Below, one piece after another: positions 8,073-16,425 of a DNA stretch of 18,874 bases. Below the pieces are notes generated by a model. That model had not been told where the DNA came from and did no database searches. It was given only the letters and a program-made list of their open reading frames with translations. Origin of the DNA: Pseudomonadota bacterium (GTDB taxonomy: Bacteria; Pseudomonadota; Alphaproteobacteria; Rhizobiales; Devosiaceae); contig JAEYTN010000543.1 of assembly GCA_023433985.1 (NCBI GenBank), forward strand, positions 1 through 18,874, given 5' to 3'. Made by a program: the position numbers and the translations under genes. Each line of letters begins with the position of its first letter. The first letter of the stretch is position 1.

Positions 8073-8141
8073 CGCAGCATCTCCCGCCGGTCGCCGACGA
8101 CTGACTTGCCGGTGCACAACGATCGGGCATAGCATCCTTCC

Positions 8142-8600
8142 ATGCCCGAAACCTCCGCCGGCATCCTCCTCCATCGCATCGGACCTGCCGGGCGCGAGGT
8201 CTTCCTCGTGCATCCCGGCGGCCCCTTCTGGGCAAGAATGGATGAGGCGGGCTGGTCCATACCCAAGGGCCTGATCGACCCCGGCGAAGATGCTGAAGCC
8301 GCCGCCCGCCGGGAGTTCGCCGAAGAGGCCGGCGCTGTACCTCCCGGCCCGCTGACACTTCTCACCGAACTCCGCCTCGCCAGCAGCAAGCGGCTGATCG
8401 CCTACGCGCTCGAGGGCGACTTCGACCCCGCGCACGTAAAGTCCAACCTCTTCGAAATGGAGTGGCCGCCGCGCTCCGGGCGCACCCAGAGCTTCCCGGA
8501 AATCGACAGGGCCGAGTGGTTCAACCTCGCAACGGCGGAGATCAAGCTCCACCGGGGGCAGCGCCCCCTGATCGAGGCGCTGCGCCGTCATCTTGACTAG
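8142..8600 (+). CDS. NUDIX hydrolase
   Basis: This is a soluble hydrolase of 152 residues acting on nucleoside diphosphates linked to another moiety. The complete Nudix box GX5EX7REUXEEXGU occupies residues 43-65: GLIDPGE, then seven residues, then REFAEEAGAV. The protein begins MPETSAGILLHR and has WSIPKG just before the box. This N-terminal layout is typical of the small NUDIX proteins often annotated as NTP pyrophosphohydrolase or diadenosine-polyphosphate-like; the substrate cannot be assigned. I see no Shine-Dalgarno sequence before the ATG. It ends 6 bp from the stop of the opposing 85-residue gene. Confidence 0.91.
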   Translation: MPETSAGILLHRIGPAGREVFLVHPGGPFWARMDEAGWSIPKGLIDPGEDAEAAARREFAEEAGAVPPGPLTLLTELRLASSKRLIAYALEGDFDPAHVKSNLFEMEWPPRSGRTQSFPEIDRAEWFNLATAEIKLHRGQRPLIEALRRHLD

Positions 8601-8606
8601 CCTGCC

Positions 8607-8864
8607 CTATTCGGCCGGCCAGTAGCGGTCCGAGCGGAAGTCAGCCGGAATCGGGGTCAGCCGCCCCAGCGCCTCGGCCGTGAACTCGACCTTCAGCTTG
8701 AAGTACCTGAGCCAGTCCGGCATCGCGCGGCCGGTCATGAACTCCCGCACGGCCGCCTCGTCGAAACCTGCTGCCTTGATGCGCCGCGCCGCCTCGCGCC
8801 GCACATCCTCAGGCGTCGGCACGCCGCCGGCGCGCCGTCCACCCTCGATCACTACCAGTCCCAT
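8607..8864 (-). CDS. Hypothetical protein, 85 residues
   Basis: I do not recognise a named family. The small soluble product has no signal peptide. It starts MGLVVIEGGRR, followed by an amphipathic helical stretch (PEDVRREAARRIKAAGFDE), an AMPDWLRYF segment and a conserved-looking end PIPADFRSDRYWP. Similar WLRYF...PxPxDFxxDxYWP endings occur, as far as I recall, in small hypothetical proteins of alphaproteobacteria. The ATG at 8864 has GGGG about five bases upstream. It lies 85 bp downstream of the glutathione peroxidase gene on the same strand and may be the last gene of the pyrG transcript. Codon use matches its neighbours, which supports it being real. Confidence 0.68.
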   Translation of the reverse strand: MGLVVIEGGRRAGGVPTPEDVRREAARRIKAAGFDEAAVREFMTGRAMPDWLRYFKLKVEFTAEALGRLTPIPADFRSDRYWPAE

Positions 8865-8949
8865 TCAGTCCCCGACCGGAATCGCCCTACCGATCCTCGC
8901 TCCACATTGCCGAGAACTCCACCGCGCCCGCAGCGGAGTCCACCACTGC

Positions 8950-9450
8950 CTAGGCTGCCGCAGCTTGCTTGCCGAGCAGCGCCTCGATCGGCCTGGCAAT
9001 GTCGGCAGGCTCCACATCCGAGCCGAACCGCGTCACGGTGGTACCGGTGCGATCGACCAGGAATTTGGTGAAGTTCCACTTGATCGCCTGCAGCCCCAGC
9101 AGCCCCGGCGCCTTGCGCTTCAGCCACTGGTAGAGCGGATGCGCGCCACGCCCATTGACCACGACCTTAGCGAACATCGGAAAAGTGACGTTGTAATTGA
9201 GGTCGCAGAAGGCGGCGATCTCGGTCTCCGTGCCCGGCTCCTGTGCGCCGAACTGGTTGCAGGGGAAGCCCAGCACCACCAGCCCGCGATCCTTGTACTG
9301 CTCGTAGAGCTTCTCGAGACCGGCATACTGAGGGGTAAAGCCGCACTTGCTGGCCACGTTCACCACCAGCACCACCTGGTTGCGGTAGGCCGAAAGCGAC
9401 TGCTCCGTCCCGTCGATCAGGCGGGCAGAAAAATCGTAAAGCATCGTCAC
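8950..9450 (-). CDS. Glutathione peroxidase family protein (thiol peroxidase, Cys type)
   Basis: This 166-residue enzyme reduces hydroperoxides. The peroxidatic cysteine is C36 in NVASKCGFTPQY, and the tetrad partners are Q70 in CNQFGAQEPG and W125/N126 in IKWNFTKFLVDR. C82 in AAFCDLNYNVTF lines up with the resolving cysteine of plant and insect thioredoxin-dependent members, so thioredoxin is a more likely reductant than glutathione. It is cytoplasmic, with no signal peptide. The start is GTG at 9450, eight bases from a GGAG; an ATG two codons later (9444) is possible. It lies 33 bp after the DUF4169 gene on the same strand. Confidence 0.94.
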   Translation of the reverse strand: MTMLYDFSARLIDGTEQSLSAYRNQVVLVVNVASKCGFTPQYAGLEKLYEQYKDRGLVVLGFPCNQFGAQEPGTETEIAAFCDLNYNVTFPMFAKVVVNGRGAHPLYQWLKRKAPGLLGLQAIKWNFTKFLVDRTGTTVTRFGSDVEPADIARPIEALLGKQAAAA

Positions 9451-9483
9451 GGCAACAACTCCGGTCAGGGCAATATCCCTGCC

Positions 9484-9659
9484 CTAGTCCTCGCGCTTCA
9501 ACTCGTCCAGTCGCTTTTGCGCGATTTCGCCGAGCGCCTTCGCCCGTTCCTTCTCCGCCTTGGTCCGCCCGAACTTCACCCGGTTCTCCGCCGCCGCCTG
9601 CTCCTTGGCAGCACGCGCCTTGGCCTTGCGAGCCTTGGAGAGGGAGAGGATGTCGGCCA

Positions 9660-9660
<1 letters not shown>
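9484..9660 (-). CDS. DUF4169 family protein, 58 residues
   Basis: This short gene encodes a very basic and acidic, Ala/Lys/Arg/Glu-rich helical protein. It begins MADILSLSKARKAKARAAKE, continues through ENRVKFGRTKAEKERAKAL and ends KRLDELKRED. The pattern of a short hydrophobic start, an ARKxKAR block and the central NRxxFGRTKAEK motif fits DUF4169, a small alphaproteobacterial family of unknown function. Its ATG shares one base with the pyrG stop codon (TGATG on the minus strand), which indicates translational coupling. The stop is TAG at 9484-9486. The predicted product is probably a single long helix or coiled coil. Confidence 0.8.
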
Positions 9661-11294
<1,634 letters not shown>

Positions 11295-11366
11295 TCACCT
11301 TATGCGGTCGAAACCGTGATTCACAAGGGCAGCTCCGATCACTTGTCGCCGCCCCACACAAAAGAA

Positions 11367-11390
11367 GAAGGGGATGTTGCCATCCCCTTC
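11367..11390 (-). terminator. Rho-independent terminator after secG
   Basis: A perfect 10-bp inverted repeat (GAAGGGGATG at 11367-11376 with CATCCCCTTC at 11381-11390) has a 4-base loop. Read on the minus strand it is followed at once by TTCTTTTG, a U-rich tail. It lies 23 bp past the secG stop and 78 bp before the pyrG start, so it should end secG transcription and implies a separate pyrG promoter. Confidence 0.85.
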
Positions 11391-11412
11391 CCTGGTTCGC
11401 TGTCGCGACCGC

Positions 11413-11940
11413 CTAGTTGGCCGGCGCCGCGGGTTGTTCCGTTGCCGGCGCCTCGGCCGGAGCCGCCGGCGTGGTCTCGCCGGGAGCGGCAGGCGTTTCC
11501 GCCGCCGGCACGGGGAGGCTCGAGTCGGTAGCCGGAGCCGCCGGGGCCGTACCTTCCGCCGGCGCAGTCGGCGCCGTGTCGGTCGGTGCAGCCGGAACCG
11601 GCAGGTCGCCCGACGACTGCTGCTGCATCTGCTGCAGCGCATCGAGCACTGTCGTCGGCTGCTCGCCGCCCTGCACCGCCCGGTCGAGGATCGAGTCCGT
11701 GCCGCGATCGAGTTCGGAGAGGATGGTCAGCCCGATGGCCGTTGCGAAGAACAGCGCCGCCAGGATTGCCGTGGTGCGGGTCAGGAGGTTGGCCGAGCCG
11801 CGCACGCTGATGAGCCCGGTGTTGGAGCTCGTCCCCATGCCGAGGCCGCCGCCTTCCGAGCGCTGCAGCAGGATCACCGCGATCAGCGCGAGCACGATCA
11901 GCAGGTAGGCGACGATCAGAATATTGGCGAGTGCGCCCAT
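11413..11940 (-). CDS. secG: Preprotein translocase subunit SecG with extended Ala/Pro-rich tail
   Basis: SecG is an accessory subunit of the SecYEG protein-export channel in the inner membrane. The first 75 or so residues are a normal SecG: a first membrane segment in ILIVAYLLIVLALIAVILLQ, the conserved cytoplasmic loop RSEGGGLGMG...RGSANLLTRTTA, then a second segment AILAALFFATAIGLTIL. The remaining 95 or so residues are a low-complexity tail rich in Ala, Pro, Glu and Thr (for example PAAPTDTAPTAPAEGTAP), making the protein 175 residues against about 110 in E. coli. Ala/Pro tails on SecG are known from alphaproteobacteria. It is downstream of tpiA on the same strand (105-bp gap) and ends at a terminator. 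Confidence 0.94.
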   Translation of the reverse strand: MGALANILIVAYLLIVLALIAVILLQRSEGGGLGMGTSSNTGLISVRGSANLLTRTTAILAALFFATAIGLTILSELDRGTDSILDRAVQGGEQPTTVLDALQQMQQQSSGDLPVPAAPTDTAPTAPAEGTAPAAPATDSSLPVPAAETPAAPGETTPAAPAEAPATEQPAAPAN

Positions 11941-12045
11941 CGGGACCTAACGTTTCAATGTCGAACGGCGCGCCTAATACACGCGCGCCATCGCAAATGC
12001 CAGCGTGAACCGTCGCTTCGTTGACAAGCGCGGCCCCGCCTTCTC

Positions 12046-12807
12046 TCAGACCGCCGAGATAATGGCGTGGAAGTCGTTTGCCAAGAGGCTTGCACCGCCG
12101 ACCAGCCCGCCATCCACGTTGTCGATGGCGAGAATCTCCTCAGCGTTGGCCGGCTTCATCGAGCCGCCATACAGGATGCGCGTGTGCTCGCCCGCCTCGC
12201 CGAAGCGTTCGGTGAGAAGCTGCCTGATGGTGCCGTGCATCTGCGCAATGTCCTGCGACGTCGGCGTTAGCCCCGTGCCAATGGCCCAGACCGGCTCGTA
12301 GGCGATAACGATGCCGAGCTGGCCGATCTGCTCGGGGACGGACTTGGCAAGTTGCCCGGCCACGATCTCCTCGGCCCTGCCGCCACGGCGCTCGGCCTCG
12401 GTTTCTCCTACGCAAATGATCGGGATCAGCCCGGCGGTCATCGCCGCCACGGCCTTGCCGCGCACGAGGTCGTCAGTCTCGCCATAATCCGCCCGACGCT
12501 CGGAATGCCCGACGATGACGTACTGCGCGCCCGCATCGGCCAGCATCTGGGCGCTGATATCGCCGGTATGGGCGCCGCTGGGCATCGGATGGCAGTCCTG
12601 CCCGCCGGTCACGATCCCGCTCGGCGCCGCGATCGAGTTGAGCTGGTGGAGCAGCGTGGCGGGCGGGCAGATGGCAATGGTGCAGCGTGGCCGCTCGCCG
12701 GTCGCCAGCATCTCGGCCAGCCGCTGCACCTCGCCCAGCGATGCGCTGGTGCCGTTCATCTTCCAGTTGCCCGCGATGAGGGGCGTAATCTCTGCCGTCA
12801 CCTTCAT
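12046..12807 (-). CDS. tpiA: Triosephosphate isomerase
   Basis: This glycolytic enzyme interconverts dihydroxyacetone phosphate and glyceraldehyde 3-phosphate. It has 253 residues, a standard TIM-barrel length. All catalytic residues are present: N14 and K16 in AGNWKMNG, H101 in IVGHSERR and E171 in AYEPVWAIGTG. The phosphate-binding GGSM segment and the ending VGGASL are also present. The listed start is the ATG at 12807, but its GGAG is only a few bases away. A GTG two codons later, at 12801, has that GGAG seven bases upstream and is an equally good start, giving 251 residues. It is divergent from ppiD across a 126-bp gap. Confidence 0.97.
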   Translation of the reverse strand: MKVTAEITPLIAGNWKMNGTSASLGEVQRLAEMLATGERPRCTIAICPPATLLHQLNSIAAPSGIVTGGQDCHPMPSGAHTGDISAQMLADAGAQYVIVGHSERRADYGETDDLVRGKAVAAMTAGLIPIICVGETEAERRGGRAEEIVAGQLAKSVPEQIGQLGIVIAYEPVWAIGTGLTPTSQDIAQMHGTIRQLLTERFGEAGEHTRILYGGSMKPANAEEILAIDNVDGGLVGGASLLANDFHAIISAV

Positions 12808-12862
12808 GCTCCGCTACTTGCCTATCGGGGGCGTTTGCCATAACCCCCGTTGCCAACGTGCC

Positions 12863-12892
12863 TTGCGGCACAAACTCGACCCTGTCTAGTAT
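12863..12892 (+). promoter_or_regulatory. Possible sigma-70-type promoter for ppiD-trp
   Basis: Within the divergent gap between tpiA and ppiD, a CTTGCGG-like -35 (TTGCGG, 12863-12868) and a TAGTAT -10 (12887-12892) are 18 bases apart. The -10 is 42 bases before the ppiD ATG. The matches to consensus are only partial. The -35 lies inside a small GTGCC-TTGC-GGCAC hairpin (12858-12871), which could be chance. This is a weak call made from position and partial motif match. Confidence 0.3.
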
Positions 12893-12933
12893 CCGCCGCC
12901 CGCAAGGCGCCCGGACGCCATTGGAACTGCTTG

Positions 12934-14820
12934 ATGCTCAACATCTTCCGCTCGATCACCAAAACCTGGTTCGGCAGAATCCTCGGGGTTTTCCTGATCA
13001 TCGGCCTCGCCGGCTTCGGCATTTCCGAGGTGATCGGCACCCTGGGCAGCAACACCATCGCCACAGCTGCCGGCACCGACATCTCGGCGCGTGATTTCCA
13101 GCGGGCCTACCAGGACCAGCTCAACCTCTTCATGCGCCAGAACGGGCGCCTTCCCAGCAACGAGGAAGCCGTCGCCGCGGGTATCCCCGGCGCGGTGGTG
13201 CAGCAGCTCGCCCAGCAGGTCGTGATCAACCGCTTCGCGCAGGACCTTGGCCTCGGGGTCTCCGAGGACAAGCTGGGCGAAATGGTCCGCAGCGACCCCA
13301 GCTTCGGCAACACGCTGGGCGTGTTCGATGCCGCGACCTTCAAGGCCGTGCTGCAGAACAGCGGCTTCACCGAGGCTGAATATTTCGAACTGCAGCGCAA
13401 TGCCTCCCGTCGCCAGCAACTCGTGGCTGGCCTGTTTGCCGGCTCACCGACGCCCGATGCGGCGCTCGACCTCATCTCCCGCTATGCCGGAGACAAGCGC
13501 ACCGTCGACTACTTCGTGCTCAACGCCACATCGCTGCCTCCGGTTGCCGAACCGACCGAGGAGGAGCTTGCCGCCTATCTGAGCGCCCATCAGACCGAGT
13601 TCCGTACGCCCGAGACGCGCACGGTCGATATCGTCGTTCTCTCGCCCGAGACGCTGGCGGCCACCAAGACCATCCCCGACGACCAGATCGCGGCCGAATA
13701 CGAGCGCACCAAGGAAAGCCGCGTGACGCCCGAGCGGCGTGCCATCCGGCAGGTGGCGCTCGCCACGCCGGAACTGGAGAAGGCCTTCACCGACGGCAAG
13801 GCGGCCGCCACACCAGTCGGCCAGATTGTCACCGCTTCAGCGGTCGCGCCAATCGATCTGGGCCTCCGCGCCAAGGCCGAAGTCACCGATACCTCGCTCG
13901 CCGAAGCGGCCTTCTCGCTCGCCAGCACCGACGACTTCGCGATCATCGAGGGTATCGGCGGCGCCAAGCGTGCCATCTTCGTCACCGAGATCCAGCCCAC
14001 CCACGAGGAGTCGCTGGACGAGGCCCGCGACGAGATCGCAGCGCAGCTCGCCACCGCCGCTGCCCGCAACGAAGTCGCCGACATCCTCGACCAGATCGAG
14101 GAACTGCGCGCCGCGTTCCGGCCGCTGCCCGAGATTGCCGAGCGCTTCGGCCTCAAGGTCGCGAGCCTGTCTCTCACTCCCGGCGCGCCCGAGCTGGCAG
14201 ATGTCACCGACATCCCCGAGGATTCGCGCGCCAACGTTGCGACGGCAGTGTTCCGGGCCGAACAGGGCGCCCTGACGCCCGCCGTGTCGCTCGGCTCCAA
14301 CCGCAACGTCTGGTTCGATCTCAAGTCGGTGGAACCGGCCCGCGACCAGACCCTCGCCGAGGTGCGGGACGCCGTCGCCGCTGCCTGGACCGAGCAGAAG
14401 ACCGCCGAGGCGCTGACTACCGAAGTGGCCGTTACGCTCGACAAGCTGCGCGCCGGCACGCCCTTCGCCGATGCGGCAGCGGAACTTAACCAGTTCCCCG
14501 TATTGAGCCAGCCTCTCACCCGCAATGGCGACGGCACCTCGGTGCTCAACCAGGCCGTGGCCGAGGCGATCTTCGCCGGCGGTCCCGACCATTTCGGCGC
14601 CGCACTCAACGGCGATGGCGACCAGGTGATCTTCCGCGTGGTGGAAGTGACGCCTGCTACCACCGCCGACGCCGCCCCTACGCTGCAGCAGTTCATCGAG
14701 AACTCCACCCGCGACGGGCTCTATGCCGATTTCCAGCGCGGCCTGCTCGAAACCTCGGGCTTCCGGGTCAACCAGCAGGCGCTCCTCAACCTGTTGAGCC
14801 TGAACACGGCAGCGCAGTGA
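12934..14820 (+). CDS. PpiD/SurA-like membrane-anchored periplasmic chaperone (peptidylprolyl isomerase family)
   Basis: The 628-residue product has the PpiD layout: a short cytoplasmic N-terminus (MLNIFRSITKTWFG), one membrane anchor (about residues 14-33), a SurA_N-like chaperone region (about 40-170, including NGRLPSNEEA and QQLAQQVVINRFAQDLG), then a parvulin-like region (about 240-370) and a long helical C-terminal part. It should sit in the inner membrane facing the periplasm and help newly exported proteins fold. The parvulin segment looks degenerate: the canonical GGDLG core is replaced by APIDLGLRAKAEV. I chose the ATG at 12934 because it starts the typical MLNxFR sequence; an in-frame start at 12850 would add an unlike 28-residue leader. 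Its stop overlaps the trpE start (TGATG). Confidence 0.9.
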   Translation: MLNIFRSITKTWFGRILGVFLIIGLAGFGISEVIGTLGSNTIATAAGTDISARDFQRAYQDQLNLFMRQNGRLPSNEEAVAAGIPGAVVQQLAQQVVINRFAQDLGLGVSEDKLGEMVRSDPSFGNTLGVFDAATFKAVLQNSGFTEAEYFELQRNASRRQQLVAGLFAGSPTPDAALDLISRYAGDKRTVDYFVLNATSLPPVAEPTEEELAAYLSAHQTEFRTPETRTVDIVVLSPETLAATKTIPDDQIAAEYERTKESRVTPERRAIRQVALATPELEKAFTDGKAAATPVGQIVTASAVAPIDLGLRAKAEVTDTSLAEAAFSLASTDDFAIIEGIGGAKRAIFVTEIQPTHEESLDEARDEIAAQLATAAARNEVADILDQIEELRAAFRPLPEIAERFGLKVASLSLTPGAPELADVTDIPEDSRANVATAVFRAEQGALTPAVSLGSNRNVWFDLKSVEPARDQTLAEVRDAVAAAWTEQKTAEALTTEVAVTLDKLRAGTPFADAAAELNQFPVLSQPLTRNGDGTSVLNQAVAEAIFAGGPDHFGAALNGDGDQVIFRVVEVTPATTADAAPTLQQFIENSTRDGLYADFQRGLLETSGFRVNQQALLNLLSLNTAAQ

Positions 14821-16328
14821 TGGCCGACGAGCAGTTCAGCCGCTTCGCCGCGGCCTACGAGGCCGGCCGCGCGCAGATCGTCTACCGTCGCGTGGTCGCC
14901 GACCTCGAGACGCCGATCGGCGCCTACCTGAAGCTCGCCGACGGGCGGCAGAACACCTTCCTGCTCGAATCCGTGCAGGATGGCGCCATCCGCGGCCGCT
15001 ATTCGATGATCGGGTTCGATCCCGACATCATCCTCAAGGTCGAGAACGGCAAGGCGAGCATCAACCGCAATGCCGGCCTCACACCCGACGCCTTCACGCC
15101 AGTCGACGACCACCCGCTCGACGCACTCCGCAAGCTGGTCGCCGAGAGCCAGGCCGAGGTCCCTCCCGGCCTGCCTTCCACCGCAGCCGGCATCTATGGC
15201 TATCTCGGCTACGACATGGTCCGGCAGATGGAAGTGCTGCCCGACCGCCACGAGGACGCGCTCGGCTTCCCCGAATCCGTGCTGATGCGCCCCACCGTGC
15301 TCGCCGTGTTCGATACCGTGAAGGACGAGCTCTACCTCACCGCGCCCATATACGTCCGTGAGGGCGTCACCGCCAAACAGGCGTGGGAATCGGCCCAGGG
15401 CCGCATCGACGACGCCGTCGGTCGCCTCGGCCGCACCCTGCCCTACACGGCCACGCCGCCCAAGCTCGACCGGATCGCCGTCCAGTCCAACACCACGCCG
15501 GCCGAGTATGCCCGCATGGTCGAGGACGCCAAGGAATACATCCGCGCCGGCGACATCTTCCAGGTCGTGCTTTCCCAGCGCTTCTCCGCCGATTTCGACC
15601 TGCCGCCCACCGCGCTCTACCGGGCGCTGCGTCGCACCAATCCCTCGCCCTACATGTACTTCCTCGATTTCGGGAAATTCGCCGTCTGCGGCTCGAGCCC
15701 CGAAATCCTCGTGAAGGTGGAAAAGGGCAACGTCACCATCCGCCCCATCGCCGGCACCCGCAAGCGCGGCGCCACGCCCACGCGGGACAAGGAACTCGCG
15801 GACGAACTGCTGAGCGACCCCAAGGAGCTCGCCGAGCACCTGATGCTGCTCGACCTTGGCCGCAACGACGTCGGCCGGGTCGCGAAGATCGGCACCGTGA
15901 AGGTCACGGACAAGTTCTTCCTCGAGTACTACTCGCACGTCATGCACATCGTCTCGAACGTGGTGGGCGAACTCGATCCCGCCAAGGACTTCGTCGATGC
16001 GCTCTCCGCCGGCTTCCCCGCCGGCACCGTCTCGGGCGCCCCGAAGGTACGGGCGATGGAAATCATCGACGAGCTCGAGAAGACCCGCCGCGGCATCTAC
16101 GGGGGCTGCGTGGGCTATTTCGGCGCCGACGGCACCATGGATACCTGCATCGTGCTGCGCACCGCGATCGTCTCGGACGGCAAGATCTACGTGCAGTCGG
16201 GCGCCGGCATCGTTGCCGACAGCAAGCCCGAACTCGAGCAGCTCGAATGCGAAAACAAGGCCCGCGCCCTTTTCAGCGCGGCCGAAGAGGCTCTACGCTA
16301 CGCTGGAGAAGCGAGGGTCGGACAATGA
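14820..16328 (+). CDS. trpE: Anthranilate synthase component I
   Basis: TrpE converts chorismate to anthranilate, using ammonia supplied by TrpG. It has 502 residues. The tryptophan feedback site is visible as LLES (48-51) and the nearby RYSMIG. The chorismate-binding domain has FQVVLSQRF (about 240), CGSSPEILVK (about 290), RPIAGTRKRG (about 308), LMLLDLGRNDVGRV (about 340) and GTVSGAPKVRAMEI (about 400). The ATG at 14820 shares a base with the ppiD stop; a GTG one codon earlier (14817) is an alternative. It is a separate TrpE, not the TrpE(G) fusion found in many Rhizobiaceae. Its stop overlaps the start of the small Trp-containing leader frame. Confidence 0.97.
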   Translation: MADEQFSRFAAAYEAGRAQIVYRRVVADLETPIGAYLKLADGRQNTFLLESVQDGAIRGRYSMIGFDPDIILKVENGKASINRNAGLTPDAFTPVDDHPLDALRKLVAESQAEVPPGLPSTAAGIYGYLGYDMVRQMEVLPDRHEDALGFPESVLMRPTVLAVFDTVKDELYLTAPIYVREGVTAKQAWESAQGRIDDAVGRLGRTLPYTATPPKLDRIAVQSNTTPAEYARMVEDAKEYIRAGDIFQVVLSQRFSADFDLPPTALYRALRRTNPSPYMYFLDFGKFAVCGSSPEILVKVEKGNVTIRPIAGTRKRGATPTRDKELADELLSDPKELAEHLMLLDLGRNDVGRVAKIGTVKVTDKFFLEYYSHVMHIVSNVVGELDPAKDFVDALSAGFPAGTVSGAPKVRAMEIIDELEKTRRGIYGGCVGYFGADGTMDTCIVLRTAIVSDGKIYVQSGAGIVADSKPELEQLECENKARALFSAAEEALRYAGEARVGQ

Positions 16329-16360
16329 CGATGACGAGGCGATGGCGGCGCTGGTTCTGA
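16325..16360 (+). CDS. Candidate trpL-type leader peptide (MTMTRRWRRWF) upstream of trpG
   Basis: An 11-codon reading frame lies in the 97-bp gap between trpE and trpG. It encodes MTMTRRWRRWF with two Trp codons (TGG at 16343 and 16352). The ATG overlaps the trpE TGA (ATGA), and GAGGG (16313-16317) is seven bases upstream, a near-ideal ribosome-binding site. Two Trp codons in so short a frame, immediately ahead of trpGDC and a strong hairpin, fit a leader that senses charged tRNA-Trp. Trp leader peptides are established ahead of trpE or trpE(G) in many proteobacteria. The position inside the operon is my reading and is not confirmed. Ribosomes ending trpE could re-initiate here. Confidence 0.6.
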   Translation: MTMTRRWRRWF

Positions 16361-16365
16361 TACTT

Positions 16366-16389
16366 CCATTCCAGCTTTCGTTGGAATGG
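16366..16389 (+). promoter_or_regulatory. Hairpin in the trpE-trpG gap, candidate attenuator or anti-attenuator
   Basis: CCATTCCA (16366-16373) and TGGAATGG (16382-16389) are perfect inverted repeats. A G-U and a C-G pair extend the stem to ten pairs, closing a TTTC loop. It starts five bases after the leader-peptide stop. The GCTGG that includes the second Trp codon (16350-16354) could instead pair with CCAGC (16371-16375), giving a competing fold that depends on where the ribosome sits. No U-run follows, so this is not a plain terminator. A role in translation of trpG (ribosome-binding site AGGGGAG at 16411-16417) or in rho-dependent control is possible. Confidence 0.5.
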
Positions 16390-16425
16390 CTAGCTGCCTA
16401 GAACTGGCCAAGGGGAGCCCCAGAT

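Noticed and set aside
11299..11326. Promoter-like TTGTGA and CATAAG pair (minus strand) ahead of pyrG
   Set aside because: The -10 would end about ten bases before the pyrG ATG and overlap its ribosome-binding site, leaving no room for a usable leader.
11967..11989. GC-rich inverted repeat GGCGCGC/GCGCGCC between tpiA and secG
   Set aside because: It has a 9-base loop and no T-run on either side, so I do not call it a terminator. It may be chance in GC-rich sequence.
12826..12849. CGGGGG / CCCCCG inverted repeat in the tpiA-ppiD gap
   Set aside because: It is only six pairs with a 12-base loop and no T-run, and lies between divergent genes where a terminator is not expected.
12850..12933. 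Longer N-terminus for the PpiD-like protein
   Set aside because: The extra 28 residues do not look like PpiD and cover the likely promoter region. The family-typical MLNIFR starts at 12934.
14721..15947. 408-codon open frame on the minus strand opposite trpE (and a similar one at 16929-18155 opposite trpD)
   Set aside because: Both lie opposite well-supported trp genes, have shadow-like Gly/Val/Asp/His-rich composition and show no domain.
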